Shown here piece after piece: positions 41,324 to 50,307 of a DNA stretch of 64,000 nt. The position numbers were made by a program, and so were the translations under genes. The notes beneath the pieces are model-generated. The model saw nothing but the letters and a program-made list of their open reading frames with translations, ran no database searches and had not been told where the DNA came from. The stretch is from Synechococcales cyanobacterium GL140_1_metabat_312 (GTDB lineage Bacteria > Cyanobacteriota > Cyanobacteriia > Leptolyngbyales > Leptolyngbyaceae), in contig JANXWB010000080.1 of NCBI GenBank assembly GCA_025351345.1, positions 62,001-126,000 on the forward strand, in the 5' to 3' direction. The first letter of the stretch is position 1. Every line of letters starts with the position of its first letter.

Positions 41324-42280
41324 ATGCGAATTTTAGTGACTGGTGGTGCTGGATTTCTTGGATCCCACCTAATCGATCGCCTAATGATTGCAGGTCACGA
41401 TGTGATCTGTCTGGACAACTTTTACACTGGAAACAAACAAAATGTTCTCCAGTGGATGGGCAACCCAAAATTTGAGTTGATTCGCCATGACATCACCGAA
41501 CCCATTCGGTTAGAAGTCGATCAAATCTATCACCTTGCCTGCCCTGCGTCTCCCATTCATTACCAATACAACCCGGTCAAGACTATCAAGACCAATGTTC
41601 TTGGGACCATGAATATGCTGGGTCTAGCCAAGCGCGTTAAGGCACGTTTTTTCCTCGCGTCTACCTCCGAAGTGTACGGCGACCCTGAAGTGCATCCACA
41701 ACCCGAAAGCTATCGCGGTAGTGTCAATACGATCGGGATCCGAAGCTGCTACGACGAAGGTAAACGGGTTGCCGAGACCTTAGCTTTTGATTACCACCGT
41801 CAAAACGAGGTGGATATTCGAGTCGTGCGGATTTTCAATACCTACGGTCCTCGGATGTTGGAAAACGACGGTCGCGTTGTCAGCAACCTAATTGTTCAGG
41901 CGCTCAAAGGAATTCCATTGACCATCTACGGCGATGGTTCTCAGACTCGTAGCTTCTGCTATGCGTCAGATTTAATTGAAGGCTTCATTCGCTTGATGAA
42001 CAGCGACTATGTTGGCCCAGTTAACATTGGAAATCCCGGTGAGTACACCATCTTGCAGCTCGCTAAAACGATTCAAGACATGGTGAATCCGAACGTTGCT
42101 TTAAAATTTGAGCCACTGCCACAGGATGATCCTCGCCGCCGTAAGCCAGACATTACCCTAGCGAAGCAATTGCTTAACTGGGAGCCGACGGTGCCTCTTC
42201 AGGAAGGTCTCAGCCGAACGATCGCAGATTTCCGTCAGCGCCTCGGATCGGAAGTAGTTGCTTCTGCTGTGCTGCGATAA
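41324..42280 (+). CDS. UDP-glucuronate decarboxylase (UDP-xylose synthase)
   Basis: A 318-residue SDR-family enzyme. The Rossmann motif is [10 protein letters not shown]; the catalytic residues lie in [10 protein letters not shown] and YDEGKR (YxxxK). The UXS-type blocks [20 protein letters not shown] and [13 protein letters not shown] are present. It converts UDP-glucuronate to UDP-xylose for polysaccharide synthesis. The next gene makes its substrate, so the two form one pathway module. Confidence 0.93.
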   Translation: MRILVTGGAGFLGSHLIDRLMIAGHDVICLDNFYTGNKQNVLQWMGNPKFELIRHDITEPIRLEVDQIYHLACPASPIHYQYNPVKTIKTNVLGTMNMLGLAKRVKARFFLASTSEVYGDPEVHPQPESYRGSVNTIGIRSCYDEGKRVAETLAFDYHRQNEVDIRVVRIFNTYGPRMLENDGRVVSNLIVQALKGIPLTIYGDGSQTRSFCYASDLIEGFIRLMNSDYVGPVNIGNPGEYTILQLAKTIQDMVNPNVALKFEPLPQDDPRRRKPDITLAKQLLNWEPTVPLQEGLSRTIADFRQRLGSEVVASAVLR

Positions 42281-42373
42281 ACTTCCAAAATCTTCTGCCT
42301 TTGGATCACTTATTTTGAGGACCGAGGGCAGTCTAGTTATTAATGATGTTTTTATAAATTTAGAGGAAATCCT

Positions 42374-43774
42374 ATGAAAGTTTGTGTCATCGGAACAGGT
42401 TACGTGGGCTTAGTTACGGGGGCTTGTTTAGCTCACATTGGTCATCATGTGATCTGTGTGGATAACAATGAAGCAAAGGTGAACTTGATGAAGTCGGGGC
42501 AATCGCCGATTTTTGAACCGGGGCTGTCAGACGTCATGCAGGGCGCAATTCAGTCGGGTCGTTTGGAATTTACAACGGACTTGGCGGCGGGTGTGGACCA
42601 TGGCCAAATTTTGTTTATTGCGGTCGGAACCCCCGCGCTGCCTAATGGTGAAAGCGATACACGCTATGTGGAAGCCGTCGCCCGTGGTATTGGTGAAAAC
42701 CTGCATTCGACGAGCGGCTACAAAGTAATTGTCAATAAGTCTACAGTGCCGATCGGCTCGGGTGACTGGGTTCGGATGATTGTTTTAGATGGCTTTGCTG
42801 AGAAATCAAAGCTTGCGGAAGGTGCTGTAAAAACAGGGAGTACAGTAACTCTTGAGCGCCATGGAGAACCTGAATTTGACGTGATCAGCAACCCTGAATT
42901 CCTACGGGAAGGGTCTGCCGTTCACGATACGTTCAATCCCGATCGGATTGTCTTAGGGGGGAATAGCGCTAAAGCGAAAGGATTGATGCAAGATTTGTAT
43001 GCACCGATTATTGCCCGTGAGTTTGCTGTTGATAAATCCGCCGCAACGGTTCCAGTCGTGACGACGGATCTCAGTTCAGCGGAAATGATTAAGTATGCGG
43101 CCAATGCGTTTTTGGCGACGAAGATTAGCTTCATCAACGAAGTCGCGAACATTTGCGATCGGGTTGGCGCGGATGTCACGCAAGTCGCGAAGGGCATCGG
43201 TCTAGATAGCCGGATTGGTGGCAAGTTCTTAAATGCTGGCTTAGGCTGGGGCGGTTCCTGCTTCCCGAAAGACGTGTCGGCTCTAGTTCATACGGCTGAA
43301 GACTACGGGTATGATGCCCAGCTGATGAAGGCAGCAATTTCGGTTAACGAACGTCAGAAGATGGTGACGATCGAGAAGCTGCAACAAGTTCTGAAGATTT
43401 TGAAAGGGAAAACGATCGGTCTTCTTGGCCTAACGTTCAAACCCGATACAGATGACCTGCGTGATGCTCCAGCATTGGTCTTGATCGAAAATCTCGCTCG
43501 TCTGGGCGCAAAAGTCAAAGCCTATGACCCGATTATTTCCCAGTCTGGAATGCGTCACGGCATATCGGATGTGATTGTCGAAACCGACCCAGAGCGTCTG
43601 GCTGATGGTTGTGATGCGCTGGTGGTGGTGACGGAGTGGAAGGAGTTTGAGAACTTGAACTATGCCAAAATGGCCACCTTCATGAATACGCCTGTGTTGA
43701 TTGATGGACGTAACTTCATCGATCAGGCCATGGTTGAAGCTGCCGGATTCCGATATGTCGGTATTGGTCGGTAG
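42374..43774 (+). CDS. UDP-glucose 6-dehydrogenase
   Basis: A 466-residue enzyme that oxidises UDP-glucose to UDP-glucuronate in two NAD-dependent steps. The N-terminal Rossmann motif is GTGYVGLVTGACLAHIG. The catalytic Cys lies in GLGWGGSCFPKDVSAL, and the C-terminal UDP-binding domain has GLTFKPDTDDLRDAPAL. It lies 93 bp after the decarboxylase gene, with AGAGGAAATCCT as ribosome binding site, and is probably cotranscribed. Confidence 0.95.
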   Translation: MKVCVIGTGYVGLVTGACLAHIGHHVICVDNNEAKVNLMKSGQSPIFEPGLSDVMQGAIQSGRLEFTTDLAAGVDHGQILFIAVGTPALPNGESDTRYVEAVARGIGENLHSTSGYKVIVNKSTVPIGSGDWVRMIVLDGFAEKSKLAEGAVKTGSTVTLERHGEPEFDVISNPEFLREGSAVHDTFNPDRIVLGGNSAKAKGLMQDLYAPIIAREFAVDKSAATVPVVTTDLSSAEMIKYAANAFLATKISFINEVANICDRVGADVTQVAKGIGLDSRIGGKFLNAGLGWGGSCFPKDVSALVHTAEDYGYDAQLMKAAISVNERQKMVTIEKLQQVLKILKGKTIGLLGLTFKPDTDDLRDAPALVLIENLARLGAKVKAYDPIISQSGMRHGISDVIVETDPERLADGCDALVVVTEWKEFENLNYAKMATFMNTPVLIDGRNFIDQAMVEAAGFRYVGIGR

Positions 43775-43804
43775 ATTGATACGAAAAAATAAAGGTTAGA
43801 AACG

Positions 43805-43835
43805 ATCGGCTTAGACACTCTCTAGGCCGATTTTT
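43805..43835. terminator. Terminator between convergent ugd and acyltransferase genes
   Basis: ATCGGCTT and AGGCCGAT pair (with G-T wobbles) and are followed by five Ts. It lies in the 74-bp gap between converging genes and ends transcription from the ugd side. Confidence 0.65.
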
Positions 43836-43848
43836 AATCTCTCGAATC

Positions 43849-44640
43849 TCATGGATGGGACAGACTCAATGCCTCGCAGGACTCAGTTAGCATCGTCTGT
43901 AGAGAGTTCCGTAGGTCTTCCGTCAGAACCTTGGCATCCTGTTTAGGTTTGCCTGTGCAATAGTCGTGGACCTGTAAGGGCTTGCCGATGCGAATTTGAA
44001 CGCGAGACCGCCAAGGGACAAACCGCTTGCTGTAGGTCAAGCTAACGGGCACTACCTGAACCCCCAGTTTGTTTTTGGCATCTCCTGCTGCATCAGCTTG
44101 AAGTGCAAGTCGTGCGAACCCAGCCTTGAGCGGTTGTACCGATCGGTCCCGAAAAATATTACCCTCTGGAAAGATAACTATCATTTCCCCCTGTTGAAGC
44201 AACTCAATGCTGTGACGCAAGCTGGCGATTCCAGGTTTCAGGGTATCGATAGGAAATCCCCCCAGTCGCCGAATAAACCATCCTTGCAGCCCCTTGACCT
44301 CATTCATACTGACCATAAAGCGAAGATTTCGACCCGTCACCTTAACGCCTGTCGCGAAGGGCAACATCAACGCATCCCAACGCGATCGGTGGGTCGGGGC
44401 CAAGATGATGGGGCCGGACTTCGGGAGCCATTCTTGGCCCAGCACTTCAACCCGTCGAAAATAGAGTGGTAATACTAGATATTGACCCACAGCATAAACC
44501 AAGGGAACAAGCCAAGGTGAAACCTGTGAAACCTGTAGTCCGTGCTTTACTTCTGATTCCACCATTGCTGCCACCGGACGTTGGTCATTAGGCAAATCAT
44601 CTTCGGGTGAACTGCTGTATTTTGAAGTTAATTGTGTCAT
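43849..44640 (-). CDS. 1-acyl-sn-glycerol-3-phosphate acyltransferase (PlsC family)
   Basis: A 263-residue membrane-associated acyltransferase. The catalytic HX4D motif is PTHRSRWDAL; FPEGNIFRDRSVQPLKAGFA carries the EGxxF-type glycerol-phosphate-binding motif. A hydrophobic patch precedes the HX4D box. It makes phosphatidate for membrane lipids. The N-terminal ~40 residues are variable and hydrophilic. Confidence 0.88.
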   Translation of the reverse strand: MTQLTSKYSSSPEDDLPNDQRPVAAMVESEVKHGLQVSQVSPWLVPLVYAVGQYLVLPLYFRRVEVLGQEWLPKSGPIILAPTHRSRWDALMLPFATGVKVTGRNLRFMVSMNEVKGLQGWFIRRLGGFPIDTLKPGIASLRHSIELLQQGEMIVIFPEGNIFRDRSVQPLKAGFARLALQADAAGDAKNKLGVQVVPVSLTYSKRFVPWRSRVQIRIGKPLQVHDYCTGKPKQDAKVLTEDLRNSLQTMLTESCEALSLSHP

Positions 44641-44931
44641 TAAGAGACTCCGAAGCCATGACTACCCAGAAGACTAGTAAAACCTAAAAAAGCCCTACAA
44701 AAACAAAAAATTTACCTACATGTACTGAGTGAGCCAAAATTTCTGTATACAGGTTCAGCTTATGACAGAAACGATGGTAATTCAGCAAAATGATTTGACA
44801 TAGCTTCACAGTAGAAGAGCCGTTGACCCGATCGGACTCTTGACATGACAGTTTAAGGGGTGTCCGTTTAGGCTACGATCGTTCTCAAATCTGGCTTGTA
44901 ATGATTTAAATGCAAATTATGAGATTTGATA

Positions 44932-44958
44932 TTGACAGTTCTCTGAAAGTCCTATAAA
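44932..44958 (+). promoter_or_regulatory. Candidate promoter of the first tRNA-Glu gene
   Basis: TTGACA (44932-44937) and TATAAA (44953-44958), with a 15-bp spacer that is shorter than ideal. It lies 54 bp before the tRNA. The rest of the 372-bp gap from 44641 is AT-rich, with no gene seen. Confidence 0.45.
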
Positions 44959-45012
44959 TTGCTAAGAGTTGAGCGTTGGTTCGGTTTAATACCTACAGCG
45001 TTAAGTCACTAT

Positions 45013-45085
45013 GCCCCCATCGTCTAGAGGCCTAGGACACCTCCCTTTCACGGAGGCGACGGGGATTCGAATTCCCCTGGGGGTA
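45013..45085 (+). tRNA. tRNA-Glu (UUC), copy 1
   Basis: A 73-nt cloverleaf. The acceptor GCCCCCA pairs with TGGGGGT (G-U at the first pair), the anticodon stem is CCTCC/GGAGG with loop CTTTCAC, anticodon TTC, and the T arm is GGGGATTCGAATTCCCC. The 3' CCA is not encoded. The product also feeds tetrapyrrole synthesis as glutamyl-tRNA. It is identical to the copy at 45301. An intrinsic terminator starts 4 nt after it. Confidence 0.97.
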
Positions 45086-45088
45086 TAT

Positions 45089-45125
45089 AAAAAGCGATTC
45101 AAGCCAGATCTTGAGTCGCTTTTTT
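45089..45125 (+). terminator. Terminator of tRNA-Glu copy 1
   Basis: AAAAGCGATTCAA and TTGAGTCGCTTTT form a stem with one T-G pair and an 8-nt loop, followed by Ts. Confidence 0.88.
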
Positions 45126-45300
45126 AATGCGCATTTTTTAATAGCGCAATTGCTTGACTTGAGTGATTAAATTGGATGTACATCGTAGATCTGTCATTTT
45201 TCTTGAGGTGAAGGCTTTGGGGAAAGAAATCTAAAATTTTTGTTGCAAATCCTGCGCCAGTTTGATATGTTGAATAAGTTGCAAAAAAAGCAATTCCTAC

Positions 45301-45373
45301 GCCCCCATCGTCTAGAGGCCTAGGACACCTCCCTTTCACGGAGGCGACGGGGATTCGAATTCCCCTGGGGGTA
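45301..45373 (+). tRNA. tRNA-Glu (UUC), copy 2
   Basis: Identical over all 73 nt to the copy 288 bp upstream, anticodon TTC, CCA not encoded. The flanks differ except for a few bases next to the 5' end, so the repeat is limited to the mature tRNA. The separate downstream terminator suggests independent transcription. Confidence 0.97.
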
Positions 45374-45384
45374 TGAGTAAAAAG

Positions 45385-45415
45385 CAAGGCTTGCATTTCT
45401 GAGCCTTGTTTTTTT
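45385..45415 (+). terminator. Terminator of tRNA-Glu copy 2
   Basis: CAAGGCT and AGCCTTG form a 7-bp stem around a 10-nt loop, followed by seven Ts. Confidence 0.85.
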
Positions 45416-45467
45416 ATGGATTCTTTTGATGAATTCTGAAGTTCTGACGTAATATGCCTGTCTATTT

Positions 45468-46943
45468 CTATGGTTTAGTTTTCTGCTGTAGCGAGTCTTT
45501 GCCCAGTTGAATCGTGACATCCGAATCCAGATCGCCTGTTGCCTCAATCCGAATTTCGCCAAATCCAAGAGCTTCTCGAACCGCATCGGCGCTTTTTGTA
45601 TTCCCCTGCTGAGCCACAATGCGGGTGACACTAAGAGGCTCACTCCAAGGTTGTCCAAGGCTCGAATTGGCATAACCCGACTTTTGCAAGGTTCTGAGAA
45701 CAGTCTGAACCCGATCGGGTTGCTTAGTACTATCTTGCAGCGTAATCCGAACCGACTGGCTGCTAGTATCTTCTGTGCCCAGCTCGCCGAAGTCAAAATG
45801 ACGGGCCATGATGTCTTGAATCCGTTTTTGGCTGGGGAGCCAATAGCTTGCATTAAATTCGCCAGGATGACTAAATTCTCCCGGCACCATCAGCATCTGA
45901 GTATTCGATCGGTTGGTTTGGGCCGCGTAACCAACCAAGGCAAAGATTTCTTCCACTGACAGATTGGTGTCGATGTGGGACTGAATTACCGACAGAATAC
46001 TAGGCAATCGGGTAATGGTGGCAGGGTTGAGGGCTTGCTCCATGATGGCACGCATGACCATCTGTTGACGCTGAATTCGACCAATGTCCCCGAGGGCATC
46101 TTGACGGAAACGCAGCAATTGGAGTGTTTTAGCGCCATTGAGATGTTGGCGACCTGCTTTGAGATTTATATAGAGGTGTTGGCTATCATCCTGATACTTC
46201 ATATCCTTGGGGACGTTAACTGTAACTCCACCCAATGCTTCGACTAAGGCTTCGACTCCTTGGACGTTCATAGATAGATAACGATCGACCCCAACTCCAC
46301 CTAATAATTCACTAGCAGCCCGGGCGGCGAGAGGTGGTCCACCTAGGGAATTGGCTTCATTGATTTTGGTGACACCATGTCCAGGGATTGCCGTGCGGGT
46401 GTCGCGGGGAATGGAAAGAACGCTTACTTTCTTGTTTTCGGGGTTGAACCGAATCAGAAGCATCGTGTCGGTTAAGCCTTCAAAGGAATTGACTAGGGCT
46501 TGGTATTTTACATCTTTGAGCTGAGCAGGGACTTGGCTGACATCTGTGGTTAGGACTTTAGTCCCAAGTAATAAAATATTTACGGGTCGGGTTAGACCGG
46601 GCATTTTCAGATTGTTTTGGCTAGCGATGCCACTTTTGTTGAAGAAGGCGGCATCAGCGCTTGAAAGCTTGCGCTGCATCAAAGGGGTGCTGGACAAGGA
46701 AACGGCAAGTAATGCGCCTGCGGTGGCAGAGATCATGGCGATTCCTGTTAAACAGAAAAATAGCCAGGTGAATCGATTAGTACCAGCTTTCTTGGGAGGT
46801 AGTTTGCGGGTGGGACCAGCGTTGCTTTTAAGGGGACGGACGGACCCAGCTTGTCCAGTACTTCGACTGACGGTTTTTTTTCCCTGAGGCGGCTGTTTAG
46901 ATGGCTGTTTAGATGAAATCGATCCCTTTCTTACGGTTCTCAC
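45468..46943 (-). CDS. LytR-CpsA-Psr (LCP) family cell-envelope protein
   Basis: A 491-residue protein. A basic cytoplasmic N-terminus (about 1-50) is followed by a membrane segment (about 52-77, WLFFCLTGIAMISATAGALL) and an extracellular LCP domain: DTMLLIRFNPENKKVSVLSI then PRDTRTAI. A LytR_C-type domain forms the last ~90 residues. LCP enzymes transfer glycopolymers or capsule polymers from lipid carriers to the cell wall. This fits the nearby UDP-xylose and glycosyltransferase genes. Confidence 0.9.
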   Translation of the reverse strand: MRTVRKGSISSKQPSKQPPQGKKTVSRSTGQAGSVRPLKSNAGPTRKLPPKKAGTNRFTWLFFCLTGIAMISATAGALLAVSLSSTPLMQRKLSSADAAFFNKSGIASQNNLKMPGLTRPVNILLLGTKVLTTDVSQVPAQLKDVKYQALVNSFEGLTDTMLLIRFNPENKKVSVLSIPRDTRTAIPGHGVTKINEANSLGGPPLAARAASELLGGVGVDRYLSMNVQGVEALVEALGGVTVNVPKDMKYQDDSQHLYINLKAGRQHLNGAKTLQLLRFRQDALGDIGRIQRQQMVMRAIMEQALNPATITRLPSILSVIQSHIDTNLSVEEIFALVGYAAQTNRSNTQMLMVPGEFSHPGEFNASYWLPSQKRIQDIMARHFDFGELGTEDTSSQSVRITLQDSTKQPDRVQTVLRTLQKSGYANSSLGQPWSEPLSVTRIVAQQGNTKSADAVREALGFGEIRIEATGDLDSDVTIQLGKDSLQQKTKP

Positions 46944-47177
46944 GCAGTTTCCTCACCACACAATGACTCAAACTCCAAATTTCACTGCTCAAATCACACA
47001 GTCTCAAATCACAGAGACAAACTTGAAGTTGATGAATATTAACAGCATTTTTTCAGATTGCTTACAAAATTATTCGCTTTTTTGTGCCTGTTTCCCTTGT
47101 GGGACGATGTATCTGGCGATCGGGATTGGGGTTTGATTAAGGGTGATTACGGTTGGCATTTTGAATACCGTGATTGA

Positions 47178-49313
47178 TTAGCGGAAATAGATAAGCAGAT
47201 TGAGTCCGGGGATGGTGCGAGAAAGGGTCCAGAGCAGTAGCGCAATGTACAGAGTCCCTAAACTCCATTGGTACCAAACTAATGTGGTGAACAGTCCGGG
47301 AAGAAATTCATCGCGGATCCGAATGTCGTTAAACCCAAATCGTAGAAAGTTATTAAAGCTAAAGTCAAAGTAGTTCAACCAGTTCCAATGGCGGTCCCAG
47401 GGGATGGGTAAATAGCGTTCGCGGAAGGTAGGGTAAAGCGGAACAATGGGTAAGCGGCCTATTAAAAGACGAAGTTGACGTAGGGTTCCTTCTTCGACAA
47501 AGTAGCTGAGATTAAGATTTTGGTGATAACGTCCGACCCGGTAAAGCTGGAGGACAATTCCACCGGGAATAGGAATGAGAGTGAGAGCGGTCCAGGCGAG
47601 GGTAGACCAAGGCCGATCGGCGTTTTCAAAAATGGCCACCATGCCTAAACTTCCGATAAGAGTGGCAAGGCTAAGGACGGAGAGCGTTTCGGTCAGTGTG
47701 GGAAGAATCGGTTGGGGGAAGCGACGGCGGGCACGGTCGATTAGCCAAAAGAGAATGGCGAAGTAGGCTACCGAAACTAGACCTACGCCAAACACTAGCC
47801 AGAAACTGGTGCCATTGCGACTTAGAACTAAAACTGCGCTGGTGCCAACCCAACGAATGGCAAGTCCAAAGCGGTTTAGGATTTCGATCGGTAGGGGCAG
47901 AGGTTCAGTGGTGATGACGCGATCGCGGATGCGGGTGTAGGTAGCCAGATCAATTTCACCGAGGGACAGCAGTTCGCTAAGTGTTTGCAAGGGCTGGGTT
48001 TCACGGCGCTTAAGGATAGCGTTGGCTTGGGTGGTGCTGAGTCCGAGGGACTGGAGTTTTTGGGCGGTTGCCGTATTGAGGTTGATTCCGATAGCTCGGC
48101 GCAACAGTTCACGCGATCGGAGTTTTTGGGCCGTGTAGTCGATTTGATTGGCATCGCTGATTTGTTCGAGTTTTCGGAAGTTGCGAATGAGTTCACGAAT
48201 TAGGGTTTCGTTACCTTGAATAGTGGGGACAGTGATGACTTGACCAATGTGTCCGGGGTCGCCGATGAGTTTGGCGTTGTCGGAGTCGAAATGGAGTCCT
48301 GGGACGTTGAGTTTTGCGCCGTTTGTGAATTGGCTATAGCTGAAGTCGGCGCGACCCTGGATGGTGGCTCCCCGCAAGTTGACGAGTTTGTTAAATTGGG
48401 TTTCCCGGAAGAGTAGGGTTTGGTCGAATTCAGCGTTAGTGAGGAAGAGCGATTGGTTGAATTTAGCTTTGGTGAAGAGGACGGGACTGGTCCAGTGGGT
48501 TTGGGAGAAGTCTGCGTTGCCTTGCCATTTGGTGCGGCTGAAGTTGGCGTTGTTTGAGAATTGAGTTTGGCTGAAGGTGGCGCTGGTTTGGAATTCACTG
48601 TTTTGGAAGGTGGTGGCTTGGAAGTTGACTTGATTAAATTCGGCTTTGTTGAAGAAGATTGTGCTGCGAAATTTTGCGCTTTGGGCGAAGGTACTACCGC
48701 TGAAGCTGGCGATCGTGCTGAATCGAGCTTGAGACCAGTCGCTGGTTTGGTTGAATTTGGCGTTGGTTGCGTCGAGACGACCGAGGAAGAAGGTGTTGGT
48801 GAAGTCGGTGGTTCCGAGGAATTCAGTATTATTTAGTCGGAGGGCACCCCGCAAGATGGTGCTTTGTTGAAGGAGTTTGCTGCTAGGGGTAATTAGTAGG
48901 CTTTGGGAAAGGGTACTGAGGCGGGCATTGCGGCGACGATCGCGGTTAAGTTGATCTTGTTCGGCGGAAGTGAGGCTACTTTGGGCGGTGGTTTGGAGTC
49001 CGAGTCGGGCGAAGTTGAAGGAGCCTTGGATGGTGCTGTTGCTGAGGTCGAGTCCGAGCGGGTTGCCTGATTTTTGTAGGGCGGTTTGCAGTTGGGTGTA
49101 GAAGCTGTCGATGAAGGGTTGATTTTCGGGACGGAGATCTATGGTGAGTTTGCGTAGATCGATTAGGCTGCTGCTTTCGCTGGGGATTGGACTTTTGATC
49201 CGGGTTTGAAGTTCTTCTAGAGTGAGGAGAGGAGTATCAGCGGCGATCGCAATGGGACTGAGCCAGAGCCAAAGGATTGTAATGATGACGGGGATGAACG
49301 TTTGCAGGGACAT
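47178..49313 (-). CDS. Pentapeptide-repeat membrane protein
   Basis: A 711-residue protein. A signal peptide (MSLQTFIPVIITILWLWLSP, AIAA cleavage) is followed by a pentapeptide-repeat-like region of about 250 residues (TNAKFNQ, ANFSRTKW, KAEFNQVNF and similar), then a helix-hairpin-helix-like segment (NLNTATAQKLQSLGL). Several membrane segments and a hydrophobic C-terminus end it. The frame is open 104 codons further up (to 49625), but that part overlaps xisH and is Pro-rich noise; ATG 49313 is chosen for its signal peptide. The function is unknown. Confidence 0.8.
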   Translation of the reverse strand: MSLQTFIPVIITILWLWLSPIAIAADTPLLTLEELQTRIKSPIPSESSSLIDLRKLTIDLRPENQPFIDSFYTQLQTALQKSGNPLGLDLSNSTIQGSFNFARLGLQTTAQSSLTSAEQDQLNRDRRRNARLSTLSQSLLITPSSKLLQQSTILRGALRLNNTEFLGTTDFTNTFFLGRLDATNAKFNQTSDWSQARFSTIASFSGSTFAQSAKFRSTIFFNKAEFNQVNFQATTFQNSEFQTSATFSQTQFSNNANFSRTKWQGNADFSQTHWTSPVLFTKAKFNQSLFLTNAEFDQTLLFRETQFNKLVNLRGATIQGRADFSYSQFTNGAKLNVPGLHFDSDNAKLIGDPGHIGQVITVPTIQGNETLIRELIRNFRKLEQISDANQIDYTAQKLRSRELLRRAIGINLNTATAQKLQSLGLSTTQANAILKRRETQPLQTLSELLSLGEIDLATYTRIRDRVITTEPLPLPIEILNRFGLAIRWVGTSAVLVLSRNGTSFWLVFGVGLVSVAYFAILFWLIDRARRRFPQPILPTLTETLSVLSLATLIGSLGMVAIFENADRPWSTLAWTALTLIPIPGGIVLQLYRVGRYHQNLNLSYFVEEGTLRQLRLLIGRLPIVPLYPTFRERYLPIPWDRHWNWLNYFDFSFNNFLRFGFNDIRIRDEFLPGLFTTLVWYQWSLGTLYIALLLWTLSRTIPGLNLLIYFR

Positions 49314-49480
49314 GGGAGTTGAATTCTGCGGCAGTAGTTTTTTGTATCGACCAAGGGTATTATCCTCGAATTTGGGTGTTGGGGAGTTTGGTGTGGATGG
49401 GGGCGATCGTTTGTAGGTTTGAGGAGAGAAAAGTTGTTGGTGTAAAATGAAGAAATAACTTTCAACTTCTTGAAAAAGCG

Positions 49481-49915
49481 ATGCCTGCGAAAGATTTCTA
49501 CCATGCTGCGGTTCGGGCGGTTTTGCTGAAGGATGGATGGAAAATCCTAAAGGAGGATTATCAGTTGGAATATGGGGGAGATAGTTTGTATCCTGATTTT
49601 GCGGCAGAACGATCGATTGCGGCAATGCGTGGAACTCAACGAATTCTAGTTGAGGTGAAGAGTTTTCTGGGGCGATCGTTTGTGGCGGATCTTCAGGCGG
49701 CGATCGGACAATATGAGATGTATCAAGCGGTAATTGATACTCAGAAGTTGGATTTTCGATTGTATATGGCGCTTGCTTTTACGGTGTATGAAGAACGTTT
49801 TCAGTCTCCATTAGCGCAGTTGATGATTCAACGTGGACAGGTGAATTTGATGGTCTTTGATCCAAATCAGGAGGTTGTGACGCAATGGATAGAAATCAGC
49901 AGTATCGATCGGTGA
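49481..49915 (+). CDS. xisH: XisH-family protein
   Basis: A 144-residue protein of the XisH family, named for the fdxN-element excision-controlling factor of Anabaena. Blocks MPAKDFYHAAVRAVLLKDGW, YPDFAAERSIAAMR and ILVEVKSFLG are typical; the D...EVK spacing matches an endonuclease-like PD-(D/E)XK fold. Homologues occur widely in cyanobacteria with no excisable element nearby, so a defence or toxin-antitoxin-like role is possible. It overlaps xisI by 31 bp. Confidence 0.88.
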   Translation: MPAKDFYHAAVRAVLLKDGWKILKEDYQLEYGGDSLYPDFAAERSIAAMRGTQRILVEVKSFLGRSFVADLQAAIGQYEMYQAVIDTQKLDFRLYMALAFTVYEERFQSPLAQLMIQRGQVNLMVFDPNQEVVTQWIEISSIDR

Positions 49916-50226
49916 TTCATCAGGTTTTAAATGATTATTATCGGTTGTATTCTCAATCGGAAAATCCAAATTTGGAAACGATGATTTTGAATGATGAGAT
50001 TCAAGATCAATATTTGCTATTGCGGATGGGATGGGATGGCGATCGACGGATCAATCGTACGGTAATTCATTTGCGATTGCGGGATGGGAAGGTCTGGGTG
50101 GAGGATGATTGGACGGAGCAAGGGGTGGCGACGGATCTTTTAGAGATGGGGGTGGAGAGAGAGGCGATCGTGCTTGGATTTCAGCCGCCACATTTGAGGG
50201 AACATACGGAGTTTGCGGCGGCTTGA
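49885..50226 (+). CDS. xisI: XisI-family protein
   Basis: A 113-residue XisI-family protein with the conserved YLLLRMGWDGDRRINRTVIH, GKVWVEDDWTEQGVATDLL and the PPHLREHTEFA tail. It is the usual partner of XisH; the two overlap and must be cotranslated. In Anabaena the pair controls fdxN-element excision; no such element is visible here. Confidence 0.9.
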   Translation: MDRNQQYRSVIHQVLNDYYRLYSQSENPNLETMILNDEIQDQYLLLRMGWDGDRRINRTVIHLRLRDGKVWVEDDWTEQGVATDLLEMGVEREAIVLGFQPPHLREHTEFAAA

Positions 50227-50307
50227 TGGTGCGATCGGTTGTTAGGTTTTAGTGTAGATGGTGCGATCGTGATGGGGCTAGTGAATGGTCGCAGACTTAA
50301 TAGATAG

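Noticed and set aside
45320-45853. 177-codon minus-strand frame
   Set aside because: It runs through a tRNA-Glu gene and the LCP gene's end; shadow.
49314-49625. 104-codon upstream extension of the pentapeptide-repeat protein
   Set aside because: It overlaps xisH, is Pro-rich without family character, and a signal peptide starts exactly at the internal Met (49313).
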